DNA of 64,000 bases from an uncultured Psychroflexus sp. (lineage in GTDB: Bacteria; Bacteroidota; Bacteroidia; Flavobacteriales; Flavobacteriaceae). The DNA lies in contig CAJXLO010000003.1 of assembly GCA_913056525.1 (NCBI GenBank), positions 1 to 64,000 on the forward strand, written 5' to 3'. The notes below the pieces were generated by a model. The model saw only the letters and a list, made by a program, of their open reading frames with translations, made no database searches and was not told the DNA's origin. A program made the position numbers and the translations under genes. Shown here one piece after another: positions 56,212-64,000 of the stretch. Numbering within the stretch: position 1 is the stretch's first letter; each line of letters opens with the position of its first letter.

Positions 56212-57447
56212 ATGAAGAACATCGAATTGATCGAGTCCTTTTCAGAGTTTAAGGATGATAAGTTCATAGATAGGATAACACTAATGGGTATCCTGGAAGA
56301 AGTACTTAGAAGTGCTCTTAAGAAGAAGTACGGAGATAATGATAACTTTGATGTGATCATCAACCCGGATAAGGGTGATCTTGAGATCTGGCGGAACAGA
56401 ACAGTCGTTGAAAACGGTGAGGTGGAAAATCCTAACCTGGAGATATCCTTAGATCAGGCAAGAGAGATAGAACCCGACTTTGAAGTAGGAGAGGACGTTT
56501 CAGAAGAGGTGAAGCTCAGCGACCTGGGTAGAAGGTCTATCTTATCGCTCAGACAGAACCTCATCAGTAAGATCAAAGAACATGACAATACCAACACCTT
56601 TAAGTATTTTGAAGATCTGAAAGGGGAAATATACACAGCAGAAGTACATCACGTGAGACATAATGTGGTCATTCTACTAGATGATGATGGAAATGAGCTT
56701 GTAATACCTAAAGACCATCAAATACCTAATGATTTTTACCGTAAAGGGGATAGTGTCAGAGGTGTGATTGAGATCGTAGAACTAAGAGGGAACAAACCCT
56801 ATATCGTATTGTCCAGGACATCACCAGAGTTCTTGAAAAAGCTCTTTGAGCAGGAGATCCCTGAAGTTTTTGATGGTTTGATCAACGTCAAGGATGCGGT
56901 AAGAGTTCCCGGAGAAAAAGCAAAAGTAGCTGTTGATACTTATGATGACAGGATAGATCCAGTAGGAGCTTGTGTAGGGATGAAGGGTTCCCGCATACAT
57001 GGTATCGTACGAGAACTGGGCAACGAGAACATTGATGTGATCAATTATACCACAAATCCACATTTGTATATCTCAAGAGCTTTAAGTCCCGCGAAGATCG
57101 GAGATATAAAATTTGACGAAGAGAACAAAAGAGCTGAAGTGTCTATCAAACCGGATGAGGTTTCCAAGGCTATAGGTCGTGGCGGTCATAATATTAGACT
57201 AGCTGGAAAACTCTGCGGTTACGAGCTGGATGTTTACAGGGAAGGACTTTCAGATGAGGATGTTGAACTCTCTGAATTCTCAGATGAAATAGAAGACTGG
57301 GTGATCAAGGAATTCCAGAAAATTGGTTTAGATACCGCCAAAAGCGTATTAGAGCTCCCTAGAGAAGACCTCATTAGAAGAACGGACCTGGAAGAAGAGA
57401 CAATAGATAATATTCTTAGTATATTAAAAGAAGAATTTGAAGATTAG
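56212..57447 (+). CDS. nusA: Transcription termination/antitermination factor NusA
   Basis: NusA binds RNA polymerase and modulates pausing, termination and antitermination. The 411-residue protein has the N-terminal polymerase-binding domain, the S1 domain (GEIYTAEVHHVRHNVV), and the KH1/KH2 domains (DPVGACVGMKGSRI, IGRGGHNIRLAGKLCGYELDVY). A short C-terminal tail with TDLEEETIDNILSILKEE recalls the acidic repeat of longer NusA proteins. It lies 2 bases after rimP and 52 bases before the chosen infB ATG. Confidence 0.96.
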   Translation: MKNIELIESFSEFKDDKFIDRITLMGILEEVLRSALKKKYGDNDNFDVIINPDKGDLEIWRNRTVVENGEVENPNLEISLDQAREIEPDFEVGEDVSEEVKLSDLGRRSILSLRQNLISKIKEHDNTNTFKYFEDLKGEIYTAEVHHVRHNVVILLDDDGNELVIPKDHQIPNDFYRKGDSVRGVIEIVELRGNKPYIVLSRTSPEFLKKLFEQEIPEVFDGLINVKDAVRVPGEKAKVAVDTYDDRIDPVGACVGMKGSRIHGIVRELGNENIDVINYTTNPHLYISRALSPAKIGDIKFDEENKRAEVSIKPDEVSKAIGRGGHNIRLAGKLCGYELDVYREGLSDEDVELSEFSDEIEDWVIKEFQKIGLDTAKSVLELPREDLIRRTDLEEETIDNILSILKEEFED

Positions 57448-57499
57448 TGCTTAATCGCTGATCTTTTGTATATTTTTGAAGCAGAATTTGAATAAGTAT

Positions 57500-60280
57500 A
57501 TGGCAGAAGTTAAAAAGATAAGACTGAACAGGGTTTTAAAAGAGTTCAATATATCATTGGACAGGGCTGTGGAGCATCTTAACGAAAAAGGTTATGATAT
57601 AGAAGCACGTCCTACTACAAAGATTTCACAGGAAGTCTATGAAGTCTTATCTGACCAGTTTGAAACAGATAAATCAAAGAAAGTAGCTTCTAAGGAGATC
57701 AGCGAGGAAAAGAAAAAGGAAAAAGAAAAGATCAAGCTCCAGAAAGAAAAGGAGCTCCAGAAAAAAGAAGAGCTTAGAAAACAACAAGAACTCCAGAAAG
57801 CTAAAGAACAGGAAGAGGCTAAAAAGCGAAAAGCCGAAGAAGAAAGGGCACAGGAAGAACAGGCAAAACAGGACAAGGAAACAAAACAAGCCCCCGAAGA
57901 AAAAAAGAAAGAGGATTCATCTAAAACAGCTTTCAAAGGTCCTAAGACCGTCGGGAAGATCGAACTGGATGATAAGACCAAAGCTAAACCGCATAAAAAA
58001 GGAAAAGAGGTAAAAGATAAAACGTCTACTTCTGCTGAAGATAAAAAGCAGAAAACCACGACACATCAAAAAAATAAGGGCAACGAAAGGGCAACGAAAA
58101 AAGACGAAGGCCAAGAACAAGCGCCAAAAGAAACAAAACACTCCACACAATACGAAAAGCTTAAAGGACCTAACTTCACTGGCGAAAAAATAGATCTGGG
58201 CAAGTACGACGAAGAAAAGAAAAAGAAAGAAAAGGAAAAAAAGGAGCGACAAGAGAAAAAAGATCGACCTAAGAGAAGAAGGCGTAAGCGAATAAGCAAA
58301 GAAGCTCCAGGCAAAAAAAGACCACCAAGGAAAGGTAAGACAAAGCCTAAAAAGGCAACTCCTAATGAAGACCTTACTGAAGAACAAATACAAAAACAGG
58401 TAAGAGAGACCCTAGAGAAACTTGAAGGCAAAAGTTCGAAGAAGAAAGGGGCTAGATACAGGAAAGATAAGAGAGAACAACACAAACAGAAAACACAAGA
58501 CGAACTAGAACAACAAGAAAAGGAAAGTAAGGTCCTTAAGGTGACTGAATTCGTGACCGTTAGCGAAGTCGCCAGTTTAATGGACGTTTCCCCCAATGAG
58601 GTTATCTCGGCTTGTATGTCTTTAGGTATGATGGTGACCATGAACCAGCGTCTTGATGCTGAAACCCTTAGTCTTGTAGTTGAAGAGTTCGGATACGAGG
58701 TTGATATTGTTACTGAGACAGAAGATGAAGTCGTGGAAGAAGAACCAGATGACCCGGAAGACCTGGAGCCACGCGCGCCTATCGTAACGGTCATGGGCCA
58801 TGTCGACCACGGAAAGACCTCTTTGCTTGATTACATAAGAAAGGAAAATGTTATTGCAGGAGAAAGTGGCGGTATTACCCAGCATATAGCAGCTTATGCG
58901 GTAGAACTGGAGGACGATCAAAAAATTGCCTTCCTGGATACGCCAGGACACGAAGCATTTACCGCCATGAGAGCACGTGGTGCTCAAGTGACCGATATAG
59001 CGATCATCGTAATAGCCGCTGACGATGATGTGAAACCACAAACTAAAGAAGCCATCTCTCATGCTCAAGCAGCTGGTGTGCCCATAGTTTTTGCTATCAA
59101 TAAGATAGATCTGCCAAATTCAAACGTTGAGAAAGTAAAGCAAACCCTGGCAGGAATGGACATGCTGGTAGAAGATTTTGGCGGTAAGATCCAGTCACAA
59201 GATATTTCAGCGAAGAAAGGTGATGGAATTAACGACCTTCTTGAAAAAGTGCTTCTTGAATCTGAAATACTTGATCTCAAAGCAAATCCTAATAAGAAAG
59301 CATCGGGAACGGTAGTGGAAGCTTATCTTGATAAAGGTAGAGGATACGTTTCTACCATGTTAGTACAGGGAGGAACTTTGAAAGTTGGTGACTTTTTGCT
59401 CGCAGGAACGACTTGTGGTAAAGTGAAAGCACTTCATGACGAGCGTGGAAATGATATCAATAACGTAAGGCCATCCACACCGGTTTCTGTGTTAGGGCTT
59501 GATGGTGCTCCGCAGGCAGGAGATCACTTTAAGGTAATGGAAGATGAGCGTGAAGCTAAAGAAATAGCTACTAAAAGAGCTCAACTTCAGCGAGAGCAAA
59601 GTGTAAGAACACAAAAACACATCACTCTGGATGAAATAGGTAGAAGAATAGCCTTAGGCGAGTTCAAAGAACTCAACATCATTCTCAAAGCTGATGTAGA
59701 TGGCTCTGTAGAAGCATTATCTGATAGTTTACAAAAATTATCGACTGAAGAGATACAGGTGAACATCATCCATAAAGGAGTAGGAGCTATAACAGAAAGC
59801 GATGTGCTCTTAGCTTCCGCTTCTGACGCCGTCATCATAGGTTTCAATGTAAGACCTGCAGGTGGTGCCAGACAACTATCAGACAAAGAAGAAATTGACA
59901 TCAGGACGTACTCGATCATCTATGATGCTATCAATGACATTAGGGATGCCATGGAAGGCATGCTTTCCCCTGAAGTAAAAGAAGAGGTTACAGGTACGGC
60001 TGAAGTTAGAGAAACCTTTAAGATATCTAAAGTTGGAACCATCGCTGGATGTATGATCACCTCGGGTGTGGTCTATAGAAATTCTAAGGTTAGAATGATC
60101 AGGGATGGCATCGTTATAAAAGACGCTACACTGTCAACACTTAAACGTTTTAAAGATGACGTCAAAGAAGTGAAGAAAGGTTATGAATGCGGTATTCAGA
60201 TCAAAAACTTCAATGATATTAAAGAAAATGATATTATTGAAGCTTATCAGGAAGTAGAAGTGAAAAAGAAATTGAAATAA
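57500..60280 (+). CDS. infB: Translation initiation factor IF-2
   Basis: IF-2 is the GTPase that brings initiator tRNA to the 30S subunit and joins subunits. I start at the ATG at 57500 ([16 protein letters not shown], 926 residues); an upstream TTG would add eight residues. After the N-terminal helical domain comes a very long lysine/glutamate-rich linker (to about residue 350), then IF2_N ([15 protein letters not shown]), the G domain ([30 protein letters not shown]) and the C-terminal barrels. The linker is long and low in complexity, as is common in Bacteroidota. Confidence 0.97.
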   Translation: MAEVKKIRLNRVLKEFNISLDRAVEHLNEKGYDIEARPTTKISQEVYEVLSDQFETDKSKKVASKEISEEKKKEKEKIKLQKEKELQKKEELRKQQELQKAKEQEEAKKRKAEEERAQEEQAKQDKETKQAPEEKKKEDSSKTAFKGPKTVGKIELDDKTKAKPHKKGKEVKDKTSTSAEDKKQKTTTHQKNKGNERATKKDEGQEQAPKETKHSTQYEKLKGPNFTGEKIDLGKYDEEKKKKEKEKKERQEKKDRPKRRRRKRISKEAPGKKRPPRKGKTKPKKATPNEDLTEEQIQKQVRETLEKLEGKSSKKKGARYRKDKREQHKQKTQDELEQQEKESKVLKVTEFVTVSEVASLMDVSPNEVISACMSLGMMVTMNQRLDAETLSLVVEEFGYEVDIVTETEDEVVEEEPDDPEDLEPRAPIVTVMGHVDHGKTSLLDYIRKENVIAGESGGITQHIAAYAVELEDDQKIAFLDTPGHEAFTAMRARGAQVTDIAIIVIAADDDVKPQTKEAISHAQAAGVPIVFAINKIDLPNSNVEKVKQTLAGMDMLVEDFGGKIQSQDISAKKGDGINDLLEKVLLESEILDLKANPNKKASGTVVEAYLDKGRGYVSTMLVQGGTLKVGDFLLAGTTCGKVKALHDERGNDINNVRPSTPVSVLGLDGAPQAGDHFKVMEDEREAKEIATKRAQLQREQSVRTQKHITLDEIGRRIALGEFKELNIILKADVDGSVEALSDSLQKLSTEEIQVNIIHKGVGAITESDVLLASASDAVIIGFNVRPAGGARQLSDKEEIDIRTYSIIYDAINDIRDAMEGMLSPEVKEEVTGTAEVRETFKISKVGTIAGCMITSGVVYRNSKVRMIRDGIVIKDATLSTLKRFKDDVKEVKKGYECGIQIKNFNDIKENDIIEAYQEVEVKKKLK

Positions 60281-60443
60281 TATCAACTGTAATTACTTTT
60301 ATTCATTGATCTATTAAAACATTGATGGCAAAATTTTGATGCTTGCTATCTTTTACAAAAGATTTCATTTCACTTGTAACATTTGAAAAAAATAAGTGTC
60401 TAACATCTGTAAAATATCGATGATAAAACTAAATTTATTTTTT

Positions 60444-62495
60444 ATGGATAACTATTTAAAGATCTTTTCAGCCTTAATCATTTTAACGTTAACTACCGCT
60501 TGTAGCAATAATAACCAAAAGAAGTCCTCAGTTGAAGCTTTGGACCTGGCGAACATGGATACAACGGTAAAGCCGCAAAACGACTTTTATCAGTATGTGA
60601 ACGGATCATGGGTCGACAAAGCTGAAATACCCGATGACAGAACACGCTGGGGCGGATTCATGATACTTCGCAAAAAAACGGATGATGACGTTTTAGAGAT
60701 ATTGAAAAAAGCAGAGCAATCCGGTAAATATGTGGACAGCACGGACCAGGGTAAAGCACTATTGGTCTTTAATTCCATAATGGATACAGTTTCCCGGGAT
60801 GAAAAAGGATTAAAACCTTTACAAGAAAGTCTAGCTAAAATAGAAGCTATTTCATCAGTAGCGGACTTGCAAGAACTATTAGCTGAAAACCCTACTGAAA
60901 TAGACAGTCCTTTTTTTGGTCTTTCCGTTTTTTCAGACCCTGACAATAGTGATATGAACATTTCCTATATTGGAACTAGCGGTTTGGGATTGCCTGAAAG
61001 GGATTATTATCTCAATGATGATAAGGACTCAAAAGAGACCCGGAAAGAGTACGTGGAATACATTACGGAAATGCTCCAATATATAGATGTTGAGGTAAGT
61101 AAAGCCAGAGAACAGGCAAAAAGGATCCTCCAACTGGAGACAAGATTAGCTAAACCCAGGTTAAGTAAAGAAGAAAGAAGAGATTTCAGGAACTTCAATA
61201 ACAGATACGCACTAGAGGATGTCCAAAATGAGATAGGCAGTATCAACTGGAAAGAATACATGAACAGTCTGGGCGTTCAGGAACTACCGGATACAGTATT
61301 GATCACCCAACCAAAGTATTTCAAAGAACTTGACGATATGTTAAGGGAAAACAATGTTGAAGATTGGAAAATGTTGATGCGCTGGCATACATTAAATGAT
61401 GCAGCCGGTCAACTGACCACCAGGCTTAATAAGGAGAAATGGGAGTTCTACAGTAAATATCTTCGTGGAGCCAAGGAACAAAGGCCACTAGATGAAAGAG
61501 CTCTTTCAACTGTCAACGGAACCATAGGTGAAGCTGTAGGTCAACTATATGTGGATGAAAAGTTCCCACCTGAAGCTAAGCAAAAAGCCGAGGACATGAT
61601 AGATAATGTCATCCTTGCATTTAAAGATAGGATCAATGACCTGGAATGGATGACGGATGCAACAAAGGCTAAGGCCATTGAAAAACTGGATAAGTTCACG
61701 GTAAAGATTGGTTACCCGGACGAATTCAAGGATTACTCAGAACTGGAGGTTACACCCGATAAGAGCTATTACGAGAACATGATCGCCGTATCTGAGTGGA
61801 ATTTTAGGGATGATATAAAGAAAATAGGAAAACCTGTAGACAAAACAGAATGGGGTATGTCACCCCAAACGGTTAATGCTTATTTCAATCCGTCCTTCAA
61901 CGAGATCGTATTTCCTGCTGCTATTCTGCAACCACCATTTTATAACTATAAAGCCGATGCGGCTGTGAATTATGGAGGAATAGGTGCTGTAATAGGACAC
62001 GAGATATCCCATGCCTTTGACGATAGCGGAGCTCGATTTGATGCAGATGGTAATTTGAACAATTGGTGGACCGACAAGGATAAAAAAGAATTTGAAAAAA
62101 GAGGTGATCAACTTGCGGAATTCTATAGTAACATTGAGGTTCTAGACAGCCTCAACATAAACGGTGAATTCACCTTAGGAGAGAATATTGGCGACCTGGG
62201 CGGAGTTCTGGGAGCTTATGACGGACTAAAAATGCATTACAAGGAAAACGGAAGACCCGGCAAGATCAACGGATTTACAGCAGAACAAAGATTCTTTATG
62301 TCTTGGGCAACTATTTGGCGTACTAAGATGAGAGATGAAGCTCTACGAACACAGATAAAGACTGATCCTCATTCACCTGGTCAAGTTAGAGGGTATGCGC
62401 CATTGCAGCACGTTGACGCTTTCTACAAGGCTTTTGACGTAAAACCTGAGCACGACCTTTATATTCCACCCAAGGAACGAGTGAGAATCTGGTAA
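60444..62495 (+). CDS. M13 family zinc metallopeptidase lipoprotein
   Basis: I start at the ATG at 60444 (MDNYLKIFSALIILTLTTAC, lipobox cysteine about residue 20), giving 683 residues. It belongs to the neprilysin/PepO family, which cuts peptides outside the cytoplasm. The zinc motif is VIGHEISHAFDDSG, and the third ligand lies in TLGENIGDLGGV. NPSFNEIVFPAAILQPPF and the C-terminal ending (FDVKPEHDLYIPPKERVRIW) are typical. As a lipoprotein with SNNN after the cysteine it is probably in the periplasm or at the outer membrane. A terminator follows. Confidence 0.95.
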   Translation: MDNYLKIFSALIILTLTTACSNNNQKKSSVEALDLANMDTTVKPQNDFYQYVNGSWVDKAEIPDDRTRWGGFMILRKKTDDDVLEILKKAEQSGKYVDSTDQGKALLVFNSIMDTVSRDEKGLKPLQESLAKIEAISSVADLQELLAENPTEIDSPFFGLSVFSDPDNSDMNISYIGTSGLGLPERDYYLNDDKDSKETRKEYVEYITEMLQYIDVEVSKAREQAKRILQLETRLAKPRLSKEERRDFRNFNNRYALEDVQNEIGSINWKEYMNSLGVQELPDTVLITQPKYFKELDDMLRENNVEDWKMLMRWHTLNDAAGQLTTRLNKEKWEFYSKYLRGAKEQRPLDERALSTVNGTIGEAVGQLYVDEKFPPEAKQKAEDMIDNVILAFKDRINDLEWMTDATKAKAIEKLDKFTVKIGYPDEFKDYSELEVTPDKSYYENMIAVSEWNFRDDIKKIGKPVDKTEWGMSPQTVNAYFNPSFNEIVFPAAILQPPFYNYKADAAVNYGGIGAVIGHEISHAFDDSGARFDADGNLNNWWTDKDKKEFEKRGDQLAEFYSNIEVLDSLNINGEFTLGENIGDLGGVLGAYDGLKMHYKENGRPGKINGFTAEQRFFMSWATIWRTKMRDEALRTQIKTDPHSPGQVRGYAPLQHVDAFYKAFDVKPEHDLYIPPKERVRIW

Positions 62496-62522
62496 TTAAC
62501 TACTTATTTAATATCAAACATC

Positions 62523-62553
62523 AAACCGACATATTGACCATGTCGGTTTTTTT
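62523..62553 (+). terminator. Intrinsic terminator after the M13 peptidase gene
   Basis: AAACCGACAT and ATGTCGGTTT form a 10-base-pair stem with a 7-base loop, followed by TTTT. It overlaps the last bases of the convergent DUF456 gene. Confidence 0.85.
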
Positions 62554-63055
62554 AATAGGCCACGACCTGATAGATCATGATGATCAAAAAAGCAAGGCTT
62601 ACTAAAAACTTAAGTAGGTCTGTCGCAATAACTCCTAGAAAAGAGCCTATCGCAGCTTTGTAAGCTTGCCTATGATCAGATTTATAGAGCATTTCCCCAA
62701 TAAAAGCTCCCAGGAATGCGCAGATCAATATAGCCAGCGGAAAAGGAACGAAAATACCGATGATCAATCCCAGGGAAGCGCCAATTCCTCCATATTTTGA
62801 GCCACCGTATTTCTTGGAGGAAAGGTACGGAATGACATAATCGGCAATCATTAATGCGATTGAAACAATCAGGGTGATGCTCAGTATGTAGTAATTTACT
62901 GGTACAGGTGTAGCTAATTGTAAGATCAATATACCTGACCAACTCACAAGAGGTCCTGGAATAACCGGCAGAAAACTTCCGGCGAGGCCTACTAAAGCAA
63001 TTATAAAACCTACCCCATACCATATTGAATTCAGACCAGCCATCCAAATATCCAT
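62552..63055 (-). CDS. DUF456 family membrane protein
   Basis: The 167-residue protein has three to five glycine-rich hydrophobic helices, with LVGLAGSFLPVIPGPLVSWSG and a repeated YGGSKYGGIGASLGLIIG glycine block. This is the DUF456 pattern: small bacterial membrane proteins of unknown function. The start MDIWMAGLNSIWYGVGF is chosen because the helix begins right after it. It is divergent from the small lipoprotein gene. Confidence 0.9.
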   Translation of the reverse strand: MDIWMAGLNSIWYGVGFIIALVGLAGSFLPVIPGPLVSWSGILILQLATPVPVNYYILSITLIVSIALMIADYVIPYLSSKKYGGSKYGGIGASLGLIIGIFVPFPLAILICAFLGAFIGEMLYKSDHRQAYKAAIGSFLGVIATDLLKFLVSLAFLIIMIYQVVAY

Positions 63056-63096
63056 ACTTAGCGATTGAATTATAAATGTAATATAAATCGAATGAT

Positions 63097-63104
63097 TAAT
63101 TTTG
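63097..63104 (+). promoter_or_regulatory. -7 element of the 63109 lipoprotein gene
   Basis: TAATTTTG matches TAnnTTTG and ends 4 bases before the ATG, the same spacing as at paaE and glyS, which implies a leaderless message. Confidence 0.5.
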
Positions 63105-63108
63105 CTCT

Positions 63109-63579
63109 ATGCAAAAGTATTGTTTCGTTATCCTTCTACTGCTCATCTTGAGCTGCGACCTTCCGCCTGAAAACAGGCAAGAAGAACAGAACGTTGACAT
63201 AACAGAAAAAGCTGATTTCTTAGAGGTTGACACCTATCCAAGATTCCCGGATTGTAGGGAAACATTGAAACCGGACAAAGAACAGAATTGTTTCATAAAA
63301 GAGCTGAACACTTTTATGAACAATACTTTAAAACAGCGTTCAGACGTGCTTCGATCAGTGGATGAAAAAGATTTTGAACTATACATAAGTATCGATAGAG
63401 AAGGGAAGATGCAGGTAGATTCATCAAGCATTAGTCAATCTTCTTATGATAAGATAGATCAGCTTATCATCGATTTGAACCACCAAGCGGGGAAACTAGA
63501 TGTTCAGCCCGCTTTAAAGAGAGGAACACCCGTTAAAGTCAGCTTTGCAATGCCCCTGAGCATTCAACACATAGATTAA
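63109..63579 (+). CDS. Small lipoprotein with TonB-C-like domain
   Basis: The 156-residue protein has a signal peptide with lipobox ILSC (cysteine at residue 16). The mature part holds YPRFPDCRETLKPDKEQNC, then FELYISIDREGKMQV and VKVSFAMPLSIQHI. These match the order seen in TonB (VFPGCE...KKC, VYVQFKIDQNGQ, YQLPITFKI) and the RemB-like N-terminus in this window. It would be a TonB-C-like domain on a lipid anchor without the transmembrane helix and proline spacer of TonB, so it cannot transduce energy in the usual way. Its role is unknown. Confidence 0.7.
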   Translation: MQKYCFVILLLLILSCDLPPENRQEEQNVDITEKADFLEVDTYPRFPDCRETLKPDKEQNCFIKELNTFMNNTLKQRSDVLRSVDEKDFELYISIDREGKMQVDSSSISQSSYDKIDQLIIDLNHQAGKLDVQPALKRGTPVKVSFAMPLSIQHID

Positions 63580-64000
63580 AGATCGAACTTCAAACCAAAC
63601 CTTATATCTAAAGGAGATTCATCATTATCATCCAGACCCAGGAAAACAATATTGTTATAATTGGCCGTCAGGTAGAAATTTTCAGCCACTTCATAAGCTA
63701 TTCCACCGCCAATGCTCAGTGGTGGTTCTACTTCCCAATCGCTGGAAGGTTCTATCGTAACTCCTTCTTGATCAGGTGTAATAGATTCGTCAAAATCCAA
63801 TCTATGAAGATTAAAGAACTCGGTCTCAAAATATAGATGGAATTTCTCTGTATTTATTATCTTAAATCTATAACCTATGCCAATTTCCCAAACATCCAGA
63901 TCAATATCACCACTATCAAAGTTCTTTCTTACCTGAAGGAGCAATGAATGTCTATTAAACTTCTCTTGATTGTAGAACTCGAATGATATTCCACCAAAGT
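63576..64000 (-). CDS. Outer-membrane beta-barrel protein, C-terminal part (cut by window edge)
   Basis: The frame is open to the right edge of the window, so only the last 141 codons or so are visible. Strands with alternating aromatics (IGIGYRFKIINTEKFHLYFE), glycine turns (LSIGGGIAYEV) and a terminal DIRFGLKFDL point to an outer-membrane barrel of the OmpW/porin type common in Bacteroidota. The terminal L is hydrophobic, as expected for BAM recognition. Its stop codon overlaps that of the convergent lipoprotein gene by 4 bases. Confidence 0.75.
   Translation of the reverse strand, partial: FGGISFEFYNQEKFNRHSLLLQVRKNFDSGDIDLDVWEIGIGYRFKIINTEKFHLYFETEFFNLHRLDFDESITPDQEGVTIEPSSDWEVEPPLSIGGGIAYEVAENFYLTANYNNIVFLGLDDNDESPLDIRFGLKFDL

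Noticed and set aside
57471-57478. TATTTTTG before infB as an internal promoter
   Set aside because: No -33 element and AT-rich surroundings; infB is more simply read with nusA.
57637-58794. Several long minus-strand open frames rich in serine and phenylalanine opposite infB
   Set aside because: They mirror the lysine/glutamate-rich linker of infB and have no independent support.

Overview
The window looks like a chromosomal segment of a gliding-type member of the Flavobacteriaceae (phylum Bacteroidota). Supporting signs are a 2.4-kb-residue SprA translocon, PorZ and a RemB-like protein of the type IX secretion/gliding machinery, a single-chain glycyl-tRNA synthetase, DUF4295 and DUF2795 proteins, lipoproteins with an S-D-D-D tail after the lipobox cysteine, A-rich rather than Shine-Dalgarno leaders, and many promoters of the Bacteroidota form (-33 TTG, -7 TAnnTTTG). 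The genus cannot be fixed from the sequence alone.

Layout. 1-2.2 kb (minus strand): rpmB-rpmG-DUF4295, then ftsY with a small membrane protein and a partial TerB/DnaJ-like gene. 2.3-5.6 kb: a three-gene envelope operon of unknown function (three-barrel/coiled-coil protein, lipoprotein, small coiled-coil protein). 6-8.2 kb: small secreted proteins, a REP-like spacer and a DJ-1/PfpI protein. 8.3-12.8 kb: the phenylacetyl-CoA epoxidase operon paaE-A-B-C-D, interrupted between paaA and paaB by a PIN-toxin/small-antitoxin pair lying between two imperfect direct repeats. 12.8-13.6 kb: about 0.9 kb of non-coding DNA with REP-like palindromes. 13.7-16 kb: comF and glyS, divergent. 16.2-22 kb: a MacAB/TolC-like exporter operon with two permeases, ending in tsaB. 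22.7-31.3 kb: ruvA-sprA-gcvH-vanZ. 31.4-34.3 kb: tonB and a remB-like gene. 34.5-39.3 kb: cobalamin adenosyltransferase, DUF2795, secA and a DUF4199 protein. A tRNA-Arg(CCT) follows. 39.6-43.7 kb: an alpha/beta hydrolase, a redox operon (redoxin, AhpD-like protein, possible permuted NlpC/P60 protein) and an aminopeptidase P. 43.9-47.4 kb: sdhCAB. 47.4-50.3 kb: porZ-recO. 50.8-55.6 kb: an outer-membrane protein, a histidine kinase, a Crp-tailed response regulator and two universal stress proteins. 55.7-60.3 kb: rimP-nusA-infB behind a strong leader hairpin. 60.4-64 kb: an M13 peptidase lipoprotein, a DUF456 protein, a TonB-C-like lipoprotein and a partial barrel protein.

Most of the window is core housekeeping and envelope biology. 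The accessory signals are the toxin-antitoxin cassette in the paa operon, the REP-like region after it, the three-barrel operon, the redox operon with the unusual cysteine-histidine protein, and a few regulatory structures: a leader terminator before rimP-nusA-infB, a palindrome over the paaE promoter, a Crp-type site before a universal stress gene, and three promoters placed so close to ATG that the mRNAs should be leaderless. No complete insertion sequence, CRISPR array, prophage or rRNA operon is visible. No wholly new multi-gene system can be claimed; the best candidates for something undescribed are the toxin-antitoxin pair, the 2.3-5.6 kb operon and the 40.6-42.4 kb operon.
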